A stretch of 64,000 nt of DNA from DASUVM01 sp963704675 (GCA_963704675.1 OY969928.1:1-64000), one strand, 5' to 3'; positions 43,318-53,095 are shown, numbered from the stretch's first letter. Made by a program: numbers and translations. Notes: generated from the sequence alone by a model not told the origin.

Positions 43318-43991
43318 TCGGGTTCTCCAATAAAGCGATAGCCACTGCCGAATACTGTTTCTATAAAATGTGGATTTTTCGCGTCGGGTTCGATCAACTG
43401 GCGCAGTGCTTTTATGTGGGCATCAACGGTGCGGTCATAGACAAAATGTTCGCCCGGGTCGCTATAGATCTGGTTGACAAGTTGTGCTCTTGAAAATACC
43501 ACTTGGGGGCGGGAAGCCAGCGCCAGCAAGAGATTGAATCGTGTCGTGGTGAGCGTAATAGATTTGCTATCTCGAATAACCGACATGGTTTCAGGATCGA
43601 TAATCAAACCTTTAAAATGTAGCCGTTTTGTCTTATCGTGCCTGCGAAGCAGCGCCTCGACGCGTGCAACTAAAACATTCGGATTAAATGGCTTTTTGAT
43701 GTAATCGTCAGCGCCCATGGAGAGTCCTTTAATCTCGTCTTCATCACTGTCGCGGGCAGTAACGATGAGGATTGGCATTGCTGATGTATGACGAATAATC
43801 CGGCAAACCTCCAGCCCGCTCATCTTAGGTAAGTTGATGTCTATAACCGCGAGGTCAACTTTCTGTTCATTGACTATGTCTACTGCGGCTTTTCCGTCCG
43901 CTGCCTCTACTGTCTCATAACCAGCATCACGTAAATATGTTACTTCAAATTCACGTATCGGAGGTTCGTCTTCAACTACCAGAATATTCAT
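43314..43991 (-). CDS. OmpR-family response regulator
   Basis: The 225-aa protein has a receiver domain with phospho-acceptor D51 (AVIDINLPKMSG) and the conserved Thr and Lys (ITARDSD, YIKKPF), and an OmpR-type winged helix with RAQLVNQIYS and YDRTVDAHIKALRQLIE. It is transcribed with the downstream kinase gene. ATG lies six bases after TACACT. The divergent C39-like peptidase gene starts 112 bases away and is a likely target. Confidence 0.96.
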   Translation of the reverse strand: MNILVVEDEPPIREFEVTYLRDAGYETVEAADGKAAVDIVNEQKVDLAVIDINLPKMSGLEVCRIIRHTSAMPILIVTARDSDEDEIKGLSMGADDYIKKPFNPNVLVARVEALLRRHDKTKRLHFKGLIIDPETMSVIRDSKSITLTTTRFNLLLALASRPQVVFSRAQLVNQIYSDPGEHFVYDRTVDAHIKALRQLIEPDAKNPHFIETVFGSGYRFIGEPE

Positions 43992-44102
43992 ATCTTTAGT
44001 GTACCAATTATTTATCGTAACCAGCGCTTATTCTAGTGGCGCGATGATCTCTGTTTCAGTCTCTTATACATTTTTACACCCTTCATGTTATATGCTAAGA
44101 AC

Positions 44103-44795
44103 ATGCGTCGATTAAAAAGTAAGATCATGCTTCACACTAAGCGGCTGCGTTCTAAATTGCGGCGGAAGACACATAAAAAGTCATTCATACACAAGCATAT
44201 GCCATATTTTTCGCAGTGGGAATCACGCGAACTCGTAGAAAAGATCCGCATGAAGCAGATGGAGGCCAAAGATGATCCTCGTTGGCGAGAATCGGGTGCC
44301 AAAAATACAAAAGAATATACCTCGTGGAGCTGGAGTGGCTGCGGCATGGCGTGTTTAAAGATGATTCTGGCCCACACACGCCAGAAGGTAGTTCCTCTGG
44401 TTGTTCTCGGCAAACAATGCCTGGAATACGGCGGCTACAGAATGCCACTAGAAGAATCGCCGGGGCTTTTCTACAAACCATTCGTGAACTTCATCAGCCA
44501 AGAGTATGGATTAAGTGGCAAAGCAATGAGCGCGCTGACATTAACTGAGATCAAGCAGAATATCAGTGATGGCGGATACGCTATCGTTTCTGTAACATCG
44601 GAGATTCGCTTTCCGCTTAAGGAACCATCAAAACGCGGGGGTCATCTGGTATTAGTTTTTGGGTACGATGACGAGAAGCAGGTTATTCATCTTAATAATC
44701 CGTCAGGATTTAAAGATTCACAGCAAGACGTAACTCTTTCGTATAGGCAGTTTATGAAGTTCTTTGATCATAAAGGTATACTGATCAAGTCTTAA
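44103..44795 (+). CDS. C39-like cysteine peptidase family protein
   Basis: The 230-aa protein has a very basic N-terminus (about 30 residues) and a papain-like C39 domain. SWSWSGCGMACLKMIL carries the nucleophile Cys, RGGHLVLVFGYDDEKQVIHL the His, and LNNPSGF the Asn. Start at 44103 is six bases after TATGCT. No membrane segment or secretion signal is evident. Such domains cleave peptides or peptidoglycan cross-links; this one is next to a Mur-ligase-like gene and a two-component system. Confidence 0.8.
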   Translation: MRRLKSKIMLHTKRLRSKLRRKTHKKSFIHKHMPYFSQWESRELVEKIRMKQMEAKDDPRWRESGAKNTKEYTSWSWSGCGMACLKMILAHTRQKVVPLVVLGKQCLEYGGYRMPLEESPGLFYKPFVNFISQEYGLSGKAMSALTLTEIKQNISDGGYAIVSVTSEIRFPLKEPSKRGGHLVLVFGYDDEKQVIHLNNPSGFKDSQQDVTLSYRQFMKFFDHKGILIKS

Positions 44796-44984
44796 TCGGC
44801 ATTTTTTGCAGCCGTAACATAATTTGCTTCCCGTGATGTCTCTTTCGTCTTGGAGTCTGGCGGCATTGATAAGATGGCGTTTAAATGTGAGAATGTGAAC
44901 CATACTTGATGTATAAATTTCATATCATTTTCACAACTGACAGCTATGCTTACCGTTGCAAAGGTTAATAAAGAAAGAAATTCT

Positions 44985-46250
44985 ATGAAGCGTTTTTTGA
45001 AAGGGATCGTCGTATCGATCCTGGCCAGACAGGTGCGTCTTTTACGTAAAAACCACTATTTTATAGTGATTGGCGTTACAGGAGGCACTGGCAAAACAAG
45101 TACTAAGCTGGCAATTTCCCAGACGCTCAGCAAAACCTTACGTGTTCAATATCAAGAAGGTAATTATAACGATATAGTCAGTGTTCCGCTCATATTTTTT
45201 GGCTATTCTATGCCGGGTTTATTTAATCCGTTCGCCTGGATCAAGATATTCATAAGTAATGCCAGGCAAATTAGAGGTGAGTATCCATTTGATGTCGTTG
45301 TCGTTGAGCTGGGTACCGATAGGCCAGGTGATATAGCGGCCTTTCAAAGGTATCTGCAACTTGATTATGCGGTTATAACTGCAGTTGTACCCGAACATAT
45401 GGATCGATTTAACGACATACAAACAATTGCTGACGAAGAACTATCAGTTGTAAGATATTCTGAAAAACTTATTTATAATGCCGATCTCGTGGCCGAAGCG
45501 TACCGAGGGCCGCTTCAAGGCGCTCTTTCGTACGGCAGCAAACAATCCGCAGACTATTCCTTTGCCAATATACATAAATTGACAGGAAGTTTTGAAGGTG
45601 ACATAAGACATAATAGCGAGATACTTCTGCACTTCAACCATAAGGTTGTGTCTGAAGTTCAACTTTATTCTGTTCTTGCAGCAGTTGTTTTAGGTAACGA
45701 GCTGGGTCTTACGCCTACGCAAATCCTAGATGGTATAGCTGCCATCGGGCCGGTCAGTGGACGGTTGCGTCAGCTACGCGGTATTAACGGGAGCCTTATC
45801 ATTGATGATACCTATCATGCGAGCCCAGATACAGTCAAAGCAGGGCTTGAGATGCTGCACGAGCTTGAGGCACCGCAGAAGATTGCAGTTCTTGGTAATA
45901 TGAATGATCTTATGGCTATGTCGGCACAACTGCACAAAGAAGTTGGCGAGCTCTGCGATCCAACAAGACTGAATCTCGTGGTGACGATTGGCCCTGATGC
46001 TAATGCGCATCTTGCCTCTGCTGCCTCAGCTAAAGGGTGCGTGGTTAAGAGCTTTAATACACCCTATGAAGCAGGGGAATATTTAAAATCTAAGATAGAG
46101 CAAGGCGCAATACTATTTGCCATAGGGTCACAAAAAAATGTATTCGCAGAAGAGGCTATTAAACCACTTTTAGCAGACCCAAAAGACGTATCTCTGCTCG
46201 TCAGGCAGTCTAAAAATTGGCTAAAGCGTAAGCAAAAAAGCTTTGAATAG
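44985..46250 (+). CDS. Mur ligase family protein (MurF-like)
   Basis: This 421-aa ATP-dependent ligase has the P-loop GVTGGTGKTS, the central-domain segments VVVELGTDRPGDIAAF and TAVVPEHMDRF, and the C-terminal domain with SGRLRQLRGINGSLIIDDTY HASPD-like sequence as in MurF (GRM..., DDSYNANP). It should join an amino acid or dipeptide to a nucleotide-linked or lipid-linked acceptor. N-terminal substrate domain is short. A -10 TATGCT overlaps the first ATG (44946), so I use the next one at 44985. Confidence 0.8.
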   Translation: MKRFLKGIVVSILARQVRLLRKNHYFIVIGVTGGTGKTSTKLAISQTLSKTLRVQYQEGNYNDIVSVPLIFFGYSMPGLFNPFAWIKIFISNARQIRGEYPFDVVVVELGTDRPGDIAAFQRYLQLDYAVITAVVPEHMDRFNDIQTIADEELSVVRYSEKLIYNADLVAEAYRGPLQGALSYGSKQSADYSFANIHKLTGSFEGDIRHNSEILLHFNHKVVSEVQLYSVLAAVVLGNELGLTPTQILDGIAAIGPVSGRLRQLRGINGSLIIDDTYHASPDTVKAGLEMLHELEAPQKIAVLGNMNDLMAMSAQLHKEVGELCDPTRLNLVVTIGPDANAHLASAASAKGCVVKSFNTPYEAGEYLKSKIEQGAILFAIGSQKNVFAEEAIKPLLADPKDVSLLVRQSKNWLKRKQKSFE

Positions 46251-46265
46251 AATACAGAGAGAGTC

Positions 46266-46414
46266 ATGACAAAAGTATTTTTGAATCGAGCTAAAGAAAG
46301 AACTGTGTCTGTAGACACAATTATTATCAGTACAAAAAATATCAAAAAAGCCTACGGCACGGCTCATGCGTTACGTCGCCTCAGTTTGTCGGTCGCCAAT
46401 TACTTGTCCTGTTA
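46266..46414 (+). pseudogene. ABC ATPase N-terminal remnant
   Basis: 49 codons begin as a lantibiotic- or LolD-type ATPase (IIISTKNIKKAYGTAHALRR, then LSLSV) and run out of the family at ANYLSC before a stop. Walker A and everything beyond are gone. The start has gagagag as a Shine-Dalgarno-like site, 12 bases after the Mur-ligase-like gene. Confidence 0.7.
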
Positions 46415-47070
46415 ACATGCAATTTGCGGGCATCAATTTTAAGGACCCTGGCGCAAGCACTACATGGTACGGTATATCAGTTGCCGATATTTTAGAGCAG
46501 CTGAAGAAAAGCGGAGAGAAAGCCGCAAAATTGTCAAAAACCGAGTACCTGCTCCATATTGATGATCAACAGATTGATAAGTTGCGTAGCTTCATCGCCG
46601 GTCGGTTTTCTGGCATTGCACTCATTTCCCTTGCAAGCGGTGCAGAGGCCCGCATCCCTTCGATTAATCCACTTATTAAAGAATTCTCCGCTTTGGCCTA
46701 TATCAGTATTGGTATTACGATGTTCATTGCGATCTTGAGCCTTACCGTTTCGACCATTGGCGGTTTGTTGGAGCAGCGCCGTTCGCTGGTAACACTGCGC
46801 CTTGGTGACATGACAGTACGCTCGTTACAATTCATCGTTATTATCGAATCATTAGTATCTCTACTGAGCGTCACAATGATTTCGGCAGGCCTCGGCGTGC
46901 TAATGGGGGCCGGTCTGGTGAACCGCCAAACAACTACAATCCAAGCCGAATTAAGCCTATCGTATATCTGGTTATTCATTAGTTGTATCATAGCTGCAAT
47001 CATTGCTACTATGCTGATTCTACCAAGCCTTAAGAATATAGCTGATCCGGAATTAAACCGGACAGAATAG
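46415..47070 (+). pseudogene. FtsX-like permease, C-terminal part
   Basis: The open frame (first ATG 46366, family-like from about 46420) encodes part of the extracytoplasmic domain and three membrane segments with YISIGITMFIAILSLTVSTI and IGGLLEQRRSLVTLRLG, typical of BceB/FtsX-like permeases. The N-terminal membrane half is missing. Together with the ATPase stub it shows a deletion that fused the ends of an ABC operon. The C-terminal ORF is still about 215 codons. Confidence 0.7.
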
Positions 47071-47092
47071 TGGATGTCGAGAAGGATACATT

Positions 47093-48175
47093 ATGCCGAT
47101 CATTAAACTAAACTCTAAGCACATGAGAGAGGCAATAAAAGTAAGGGACAGTCGCCGCACTCATACCGATAACCGACAGGCAAAAAAATCACGCCGCTGG
47201 CTATTGTTGATTAGTCTTACCGGTATGGTTTTATTGTTTTACGGTTATAATTTCGCCCCTTCTGATAGGAATACATCAACACCTGCAGCCGAAACGGTCC
47301 CACTGCAAACGGCATTAGCTAAAAGTATACAATTTGCCTGGCCGGCCACTGGCCAGGCAGCGATTGGGAGCATAGAAGACGGACTTCTTGCACGTTCATC
47401 TGATAACGAGAGGCTGCGTCCAACGGCCAGCATGGCAAAAGTGATCACCGCATTGGCTATAATGGAAAAGCAGCCGCTCGAACTCGGACAGGCAGGCCAA
47501 TCATATACGCTAACTTCTAAAGATGTTGCAAATTACCGCCTATACGTCACCAAAGGCGGTTCGGTGGTACCAGTTCGCGCCGGTATGGTGCTAACTCAAT
47601 ACCAGGCCATGCAGGCAATGTTAATTGCTTCGTCTAACAATATATCTGATACATTGGTTGAAAGGGTATTCGGCGGGACAGAAGCATATAAGTCGTACGC
47701 CCAAGCCATGCTGTGGCGTATGGGGCTGAATCAAACGGTTGTTGCCGATGCAAGCGGTTTTAGCCCAGCCACGGTTAGCACGCCTTCAGAACTTGTTAGT
47801 CTAGGTATCGCCGCGCTTAAAAACCCGGTGATTGCCGAGATCGTTGCCCAGCCGCAGGCATTGATACCTGGTGTGGGTATGATCAAGAATACAAACGAAC
47901 TGCTTGGTACCGAGGGGGTGGTTGGCATCAAGACGGGTACCACCAATGAAGCCGGTAGCTGCCTGTTGTTTGCGGCAGGCTATATTACCGAAGCTGGCCA
48001 AAAAGTGACAATCGTCGGGGTAGTTATGGGTAGCTCAAACCCCAGTAGTATTTTTAGCGACAGCAGGAGGCTGCTTGCATCGGCAAAGCAAGGTCTTGGT
48101 CTAGTTGAGTCTCAGCCGGCAGGTAACCTTGCCGGGTCTTCGCCAAAGCATAGGGATCAAGCGCCAAGGCAGTAG
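47093..48175 (+). CDS. D-alanyl-D-alanine carboxypeptidase (peptidase S11)
   Basis: The 360-aa protein has one N-terminal membrane segment (about residues 35-51) and the three active-site motifs of S11 penicillin-binding proteins: SMAK (S113-K116), SSN (180-182) and KTG (280-282). It trims the terminal D-Ala of peptidoglycan stem peptides outside the membrane. A Shine-Dalgarno-like gagaagg precedes the ATG. It closes a group with a C39-like peptidase and a Mur-ligase-like gene. Confidence 0.93.
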   Translation: MPIIKLNSKHMREAIKVRDSRRTHTDNRQAKKSRRWLLLISLTGMVLLFYGYNFAPSDRNTSTPAAETVPLQTALAKSIQFAWPATGQAAIGSIEDGLLARSSDNERLRPTASMAKVITALAIMEKQPLELGQAGQSYTLTSKDVANYRLYVTKGGSVVPVRAGMVLTQYQAMQAMLIASSNNISDTLVERVFGGTEAYKSYAQAMLWRMGLNQTVVADASGFSPATVSTPSELVSLGIAALKNPVIAEIVAQPQALIPGVGMIKNTNELLGTEGVVGIKTGTTNEAGSCLLFAAGYITEAGQKVTIVGVVMGSSNPSSIFSDSRRLLASAKQGLGLVESQPAGNLAGSSPKHRDQAPRQ

Positions 48176-48193
48176 TTCAACCGTTATGTGTTC

Positions 48194-49549
48194 TTATTCG
48201 CCTGGAGCAATGTTAAGATTCATCTTAAAAAGATTTTGGGGATCATAAATAGCTTTAATCTCTCTGAGTCTATCTAAGGTATGCACCGGGTAGGCATTAA
48301 GTAACTTGCCTTGCCCGTCAGGCCCTAGAAAGTTAACGTACGCCGCATCGTTTCCTTGATAGAGTGCTTCGCAGAAGCCGTTGACCCACTTTTGCCTTTC
48401 TTGCTTTTCGACACCGGTTTCATAAAAGCAAGCAATGTTACACATGATAGCGCTTTGACGGTGGGCATAAGCTGTCGCGTCATCGGGTACACGGGCTACA
48501 GCGCCGCCCAGCACTCTAAACTGCCATGCTCTAATGGGCGCATCTATCTTGTTCAGCCAATCTATGGCATCTGTTGCTACTTTTTTATCAATATCATTGA
48601 CAAACATATTTTGGCTAATTGCAGTCGGATGGCTGTCGAGATCCTCGGGCATAAAAATGTCTTTATAGCGCATTGGCTTGATCATATCGGCGATTGGCTT
48701 GGCTAGCGCACGAATAGGAGCTAACACCTTTTCGCCTTCTTCGGGAGTACCCGCATATACTATCAAAACCATAAGTGACAACTTGCCATAGAATGCCTCG
48801 GGCACGCCGGGCATAGGGAAGGTGGGCAAAACATTAACAATAGTGGACAGCTCATCGGGTGCATTACGTGCAATTTTTACAAAACCTGAGATAACTTCTG
48901 GTGTCGCGGGCAAAAACAACATACCGCCATAACATTCACCGAGTTCATGAAGCTTATATTTAAACTTTGTTACCACCCCAAAGTTCCCGCCGCCACCTCT
49001 TAAGGCCCAGAAAAGACCAGCATGATTATGAGCATCAACCTGCAGGATTTCACCCTCGGCCGTTACTATTTCCGCGCCTAACAAGTTATCTATCGCAAGA
49101 CCAAACTTCCGTGCTAAATATCCGACTCCTCCGCCCAGAGTAATGCCCCCGATACCAACTGAACCAGTATCCCCAAACCCTATAACAAGATTATGTTTAT
49201 CAAGCTCAGTGGTGAGTTCGCCGGCCGTAAGGCCCGTCTCTGCCCATACAGTCTTATTTGCCGTATCGATTTCGGTTTTGCGCATATTACGCAAATCAAT
49301 GACGATTCCACCCTCTGATGAGCTATAACCTGCGACGCTATGGCCGCCACTTCTGACGGCGAGTTCAAGTTTATGTTGCTTAGCTAGTAAAATCGCTTGC
49401 TTGATGTCCTCGGCACCAACCACTTCAATAATGACGGCTGGTTTTTTATCAATACCACCATAAAAAGTTTGGCGCATTTTATCATAGTTGCTACTGCCTG
49501 GTAATATTACATTTCCTTGAAAGGTTGAGTCTAATTTTTGTAAATTCAT
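48194..49549 (-). CDS. FAD-linked oxidase, berberine-bridge-like
   Basis: A complete 451-aa flavoprotein: FAD_binding_4 domain with RSGGHSVAGYS (H70, the likely 8-alpha-histidyl attachment site), GGGVGYLARKFGLAIDN, LRGGGGNFGVVTKF, and a BBE domain at the C-terminus (YDPQNLFKMNLNI). The second, Cys-type flavin link of bicovalent members is not visible. The family oxidises alcohols, amines or sugars with oxygen. Shine-Dalgarno GGAGAAAAGAC. Convergent with the carboxypeptidase gene. Paralogues at 10422 (broken) and 55479. Confidence 0.93.
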   Translation of the reverse strand: MNLQKLDSTFQGNVILPGSSNYDKMRQTFYGGIDKKPAVIIEVVGAEDIKQAILLAKQHKLELAVRSGGHSVAGYSSSEGGIVIDLRNMRKTEIDTANKTVWAETGLTAGELTTELDKHNLVIGFGDTGSVGIGGITLGGGVGYLARKFGLAIDNLLGAEIVTAEGEILQVDAHNHAGLFWALRGGGGNFGVVTKFKYKLHELGECYGGMLFLPATPEVISGFVKIARNAPDELSTIVNVLPTFPMPGVPEAFYGKLSLMVLIVYAGTPEEGEKVLAPIRALAKPIADMIKPMRYKDIFMPEDLDSHPTAISQNMFVNDIDKKVATDAIDWLNKIDAPIRAWQFRVLGGAVARVPDDATAYAHRQSAIMCNIACFYETGVEKQERQKWVNGFCEALYQGNDAAYVNFLGPDGQGKLLNAYPVHTLDRLREIKAIYDPQNLFKMNLNIAPGE

Positions 49550-49798
49550 GTCTTTTCTCCGAGCGAGTTATCGTGATGAGGATTCGTATTTACACTTTCG
49601 AGTGAACTGCCGAACCTATTTTAGTTTACTACAATGTTTTTCAGCATTAGACATAATTATCAGTCGGATACAGATAACAAAAAAGATGCTTATTTGCGGG
49701 GTTACGCGGAGTTTGCTAATATAAAAAGCATAAGCTCCTAAGCATCATAGGCCTTGCTTGTCTTCTCGGGAGCATAGTTGAATGATAATGAGGGGGAT

Positions 49799-50827
49799 AT
49801 GAAGTACAAAACTTTGATAGTAGCTATGCTGGCGGTCGTGCCGGCAATTTTCTTTGCCTCGCCGACGCAAGCCGCAGTGACTCGCAACTGCCAGGAGGTG
49901 CAGGTGCCGGTTGCTCTTGCGGGGGGTCTTGCGAAAACCGAACGTTTGGCCGGCCAGCTTTGTTTGCCAGCTACCTGGCATGAAGGGCGACAAATAGATG
50001 TACTGGTAGCTGGTACCAGTTACGATCACAACTATTGGGATTTTGGCTATAACAACTCGCAATATTCATACGTTAATAAGACGCTAGCCGAAGGGCGGGC
50101 TACGCTTGCTCTAGACCGCTTAGGCACTGGTAAAAGCAGTCGCCCGCTGAGCGTAGGGCTTACAGCGACGAGTAGTGCCTATACTATCCATCAAGCTATC
50201 CAATGGCTGCGCCACGAAAAACAGCTTGAGAGGGTACATCTCATCGGGCATTCTTTGGGATCGGCGATTAGCGTTGAGGAGGCGGCAACGTATCGTGATG
50301 TTGATAAGCTAGTATTAACGGGCTTTAGCAATATGCTTAACGTTAGTAACTCGTTGCCGGGGGTGTTGGGGCTGCGCCCGGCTTTGCTTGATCCGGTGCT
50401 TAAAGATAAAGGCTATCTCGATCTTGGGTACCTAACAACGGCGCCAAGCACTCGGCCGAACATCTTTTATGGTGTACCGGTAGATCCGGCTATCATTGCG
50501 TATGACGAAGCGCATAAGGCTGCGTTTTCTGCCACTGAGCTAACAACGGGCCTGGCGAGCCTGGAAGTACCCGCTCCACTGAATATTTCCCAGAGGATGA
50601 TAGCACCTACTCTTATCGTCTTGGGCAGCCAGGATAAGATCTTTTGTGGTGGGCTGATAGACTGTTCATCAACTGACAACTTTATCGCTTATCACCAGCC
50701 ATATTTTAGCCATGCTGCATCATTCAAGGCAGTAATTGTGCCCCATACCGGGCATGCACTCACCACAGTACCCAGTGCTCAACAGTCTTTTTGGGCTATA
50801 AGTGATTGGCTTAAATCCGACATGTAA
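49799..50827 (+). CDS. Secreted alpha/beta hydrolase
   Basis: This 342-aa protein has a signal peptide (MKYKTLIVAMLAVVPAIFF to SPTQA). The alpha/beta hydrolase core has nucleophile elbow GHSLGS, LDRLGTGKSS as the strand-4 region, an Asp in VLGSQDKIFC and His in VPHTGHALT. It probably acts on an ester or a peptide outside the cell. I chose ATG 49799 with gaggggga upstream; 49778 is an alternative. A short string ttgctaatataaaaagca just upstream (49710) matches the promoter edge of the 82-aa gene repeat. Confidence 0.88.
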   Translation: MKYKTLIVAMLAVVPAIFFASPTQAAVTRNCQEVQVPVALAGGLAKTERLAGQLCLPATWHEGRQIDVLVAGTSYDHNYWDFGYNNSQYSYVNKTLAEGRATLALDRLGTGKSSRPLSVGLTATSSAYTIHQAIQWLRHEKQLERVHLIGHSLGSAISVEEAATYRDVDKLVLTGFSNMLNVSNSLPGVLGLRPALLDPVLKDKGYLDLGYLTTAPSTRPNIFYGVPVDPAIIAYDEAHKAAFSATELTTGLASLEVPAPLNISQRMIAPTLIVLGSQDKIFCGGLIDCSSTDNFIAYHQPYFSHAASFKAVIVPHTGHALTTVPSAQQSFWAISDWLKSDM

Positions 50828-51068
50828 CAGGAGGCGGGTCTGCTACCTTGGGGTAGTAATCTAGGTAATATATTGCCATCATCGTCATAGATAGATAAAT
50901 CCGTCGCGGAAACAGCGTAGAATTACTGGGCTTATTAAAGACTGACATATAACTGCCTAAGTGGCGTGATGTGCCGCTATTTTATGGTTACTTCTTTTTT
51001 GATAAATTGTCCAGTATAATGTATACCTAGCTCGCAAAAGCGAGTGAAGTTAGAGGATTGGAGTAGCG

Positions 51069-52286
51069 GTGATTAGCTTCAGGCTTGAAGGGTGGCAAGA
51101 GGCCTTGCTACAAGAAGCCAAGGCAGATGCGGAGGTACTGCGTGCCTACGCAGAGAGGGGTAACCAGACGCGAGTCGTCCAGCCGATTGCGATGGACATC
51201 CTTCGGAAGTGGGGTGGCCTGCTGGTGCCCAGGAGGCACGGCGGCCGGGGCGGCGACATGGTTACCTACGGCCTCGTGCTGCTAGAGCTGGCCAAGGGCG
51301 ACCCCTCGGTTGCGCTGTGGTTGGCTATGCACGGCTTTGCCATGGGCGAAGCCTCACGGCCCGAGGTCGACGAGGCAACCCGGCAGCGAGTGTTCGCGCT
51401 GGGGCTCGAGCACACGTTCAGCGCAGCGATCTCAGAGGCCGGTTCAACCAGCCAACTGCCCCATACCTTCATTCCAAAGGAAGTGGTGGCCGAGCAGCTG
51501 CCGGGTGGGGACTGGCTGATCAACGGGGTGAAAACCGTTGTGACCGGCTACCGTCAGAGCAAGTACGTGATGGTGTTTGCGCGCTTGGCAAGAACTGAGC
51601 AGACTGTCGTGTGCTTGCTAGTGCCCACCGGCACCGAAGGCATGACTGAAGGCGGCGAGTGGGACACGGTGGAGTTCATGCAGGCCACCAATAGTAACTC
51701 GCTAACGTTCAACAACGTCATCGTGCCGGCGGACGCATTTGTTTTTCTGACGGACAACTTTCTCGAAGGTGCCGTTGCGTCGTACGGTGTGCGGACGTTC
51801 GCCTACATCATCGTGTACCTGGGCATCTTCATGAGGGCCTACGACATTGTCGTTCAGAAGTTGTCGGCACAGCAGGTGGCTGGCTCCCAGAAACGAATGA
51901 GCGAGAACCCGTTGGTCTCGCCCGCTATGGGTCGCTGCGACGTGTTGAGAGAGGTGGGATACACGGCGTTGCTGCGTGCACTGTGGGAGCTCGACGAATG
52001 GCTTCTGCAGCGTGAGACGGATCAAACTCCAGATGGGGTGAACCCATTGGCTACACGGCTCTTGTTCATCGCCAAGGCGGTGATCGGAGATTTGGCAGAA
52101 GGGATGACCATTCTGACGGAAGAGGCCGGGCTTGGCGGGCTGAGGAACCCCGAACTTACCCAGGCCTTGAAGAACATGTGGCCGAGCGGCCTCATGCCCC
52201 CTAAGAAGGGTGTGGCGCTGTTCTGCCTTGGCCAAATGGCGATGGGCCAAAACCCGTTGCTCACGCTCGCTCAACTCATGAGCTGA
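51069..52286 (+). CDS. Acyl-CoA dehydrogenase family protein
   Basis: The 405-aa protein aligns with the acyl-CoA dehydrogenase fold: an N-terminal helical domain with LLVPRRHGGRGGDMVTYGL, a middle beta domain (FSAAISEAGSTSQLPHTF, GVKTVVTGY) and a C-terminal helical domain (ILTEEAGLGGL). It should bind FAD and oxidise a thioester or similar substrate. The catalytic Glu position is not obvious. GTG start with gga-type Shine-Dalgarno. GC-rich and monocistronic, with hairpin leader (ctcgcaaaagcgag) and terminator. Strange for an organism type usually lacking beta-oxidation. Confidence 0.88.
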   Translation: MISFRLEGWQEALLQEAKADAEVLRAYAERGNQTRVVQPIAMDILRKWGGLLVPRRHGGRGGDMVTYGLVLLELAKGDPSVALWLAMHGFAMGEASRPEVDEATRQRVFALGLEHTFSAAISEAGSTSQLPHTFIPKEVVAEQLPGGDWLINGVKTVVTGYRQSKYVMVFARLARTEQTVVCLLVPTGTEGMTEGGEWDTVEFMQATNSNSLTFNNVIVPADAFVFLTDNFLEGAVASYGVRTFAYIIVYLGIFMRAYDIVVQKLSAQQVAGSQKRMSENPLVSPAMGRCDVLREVGYTALLRALWELDEWLLQRETDQTPDGVNPLATRLLFIAKAVIGDLAEGMTILTEEAGLGGLRNPELTQALKNMWPSGLMPPKKGVALFCLGQMAMGQNPLLTLAQLMS

Positions 52287-52300
52287 CATCCTCTGATAAC

Positions 52301-52344
52301 CCCAGGGGGCGAGCCGCCATATTTAGGCGAGTTCGCCCCTTGGG
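52301..52344 (+). terminator. Terminator of the acyl-CoA dehydrogenase gene
   Basis: 12-bp stem (CCCAGGGGGCGA with TCGCCCCTTGGG, one G-U type pair), 15 bases after the stop. Confidence 0.75.
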
Positions 52345-52446
52345 CAGATACGATCAGAACCTAGGCAAATAAGGTTGATATTCTGATGGTTTCATATTAG
52401 AGTACTTAGATGTTTATGACGCAATCTAACATGATTTTATTATCTC

Positions 52447-53031
52447 GTGGATCGATTTAATCCAGGTGAAAAAGGCGAGCCTGAACCGCTTTCGTCATTC
52501 ATTGAATTTGAAACTCGGGCCCGAGAGGTAGGAATTGCAGGGCTCGATGAGGCTATCGAACAAAGTACCTATCCCGAGAATATGCTTACTATAGAAGATC
52601 TCGGTATGGTTACGTTGGTAGTTGCAATACCTTATGCCAAGCTATTGTGCGCAGAGGAGTATAACGGTCTTGGTGCGGGAGCGGCATATAATGGATATTA
52701 TTTTGCCGCTGTCGTGAGTAATTATTTAATCGGTAATGTAGGCCGCCCGATGCCTCCGCCGTATCCCAGTGCTTTTCAAGAAATATATTATGATCCTGAG
52801 GGGAAGCAAAAAGCCTTAGCTAAACAAGCTGCATATCTTAAAGATAGACCAATGCTTAAGGCCTGGATCGACCGGTATCTTCCTATGATTAACCCGCACG
52901 GAAGATATAGTGAGGTTGCAGCAACAGTAGCCGCATTAACGATGAAAGATATTGAAGAAAGAGAGCGCCAAGGGTTCATTGACGCCGAGGTTTACTTTCA
53001 TGTAGACAACTTCCACCCGCCAGAGGTTTAG
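52447..53031 (+). CDS. Unknown 194-aa protein
   Basis: A soluble protein with acidic N-terminus and Pro-rich middle (GRPMPPPYPSAFQEIYY), ending HVDNFHPPEV. A Gly/Ala-rich hydrophobic stretch near residues 60-95 could be a membrane hairpin, but it contains charged residues. GTG start; a -10-like TTTTAT is six bases upstream. I do not recognise the family. Confidence 0.6.
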   Translation: MDRFNPGEKGEPEPLSSFIEFETRAREVGIAGLDEAIEQSTYPENMLTIEDLGMVTLVVAIPYAKLLCAEEYNGLGAGAAYNGYYFAAVVSNYLIGNVGRPMPPPYPSAFQEIYYDPEGKQKALAKQAAYLKDRPMLKAWIDRYLPMINPHGRYSEVAATVAALTMKDIEERERQGFIDAEVYFHVDNFHPPEV

Positions 53032-53095
53032 CAAATCGAACAGGTGAATGCGAAGTATCTTCCCTGTAAAGAAAGATCTACCGTATACTAAGACT

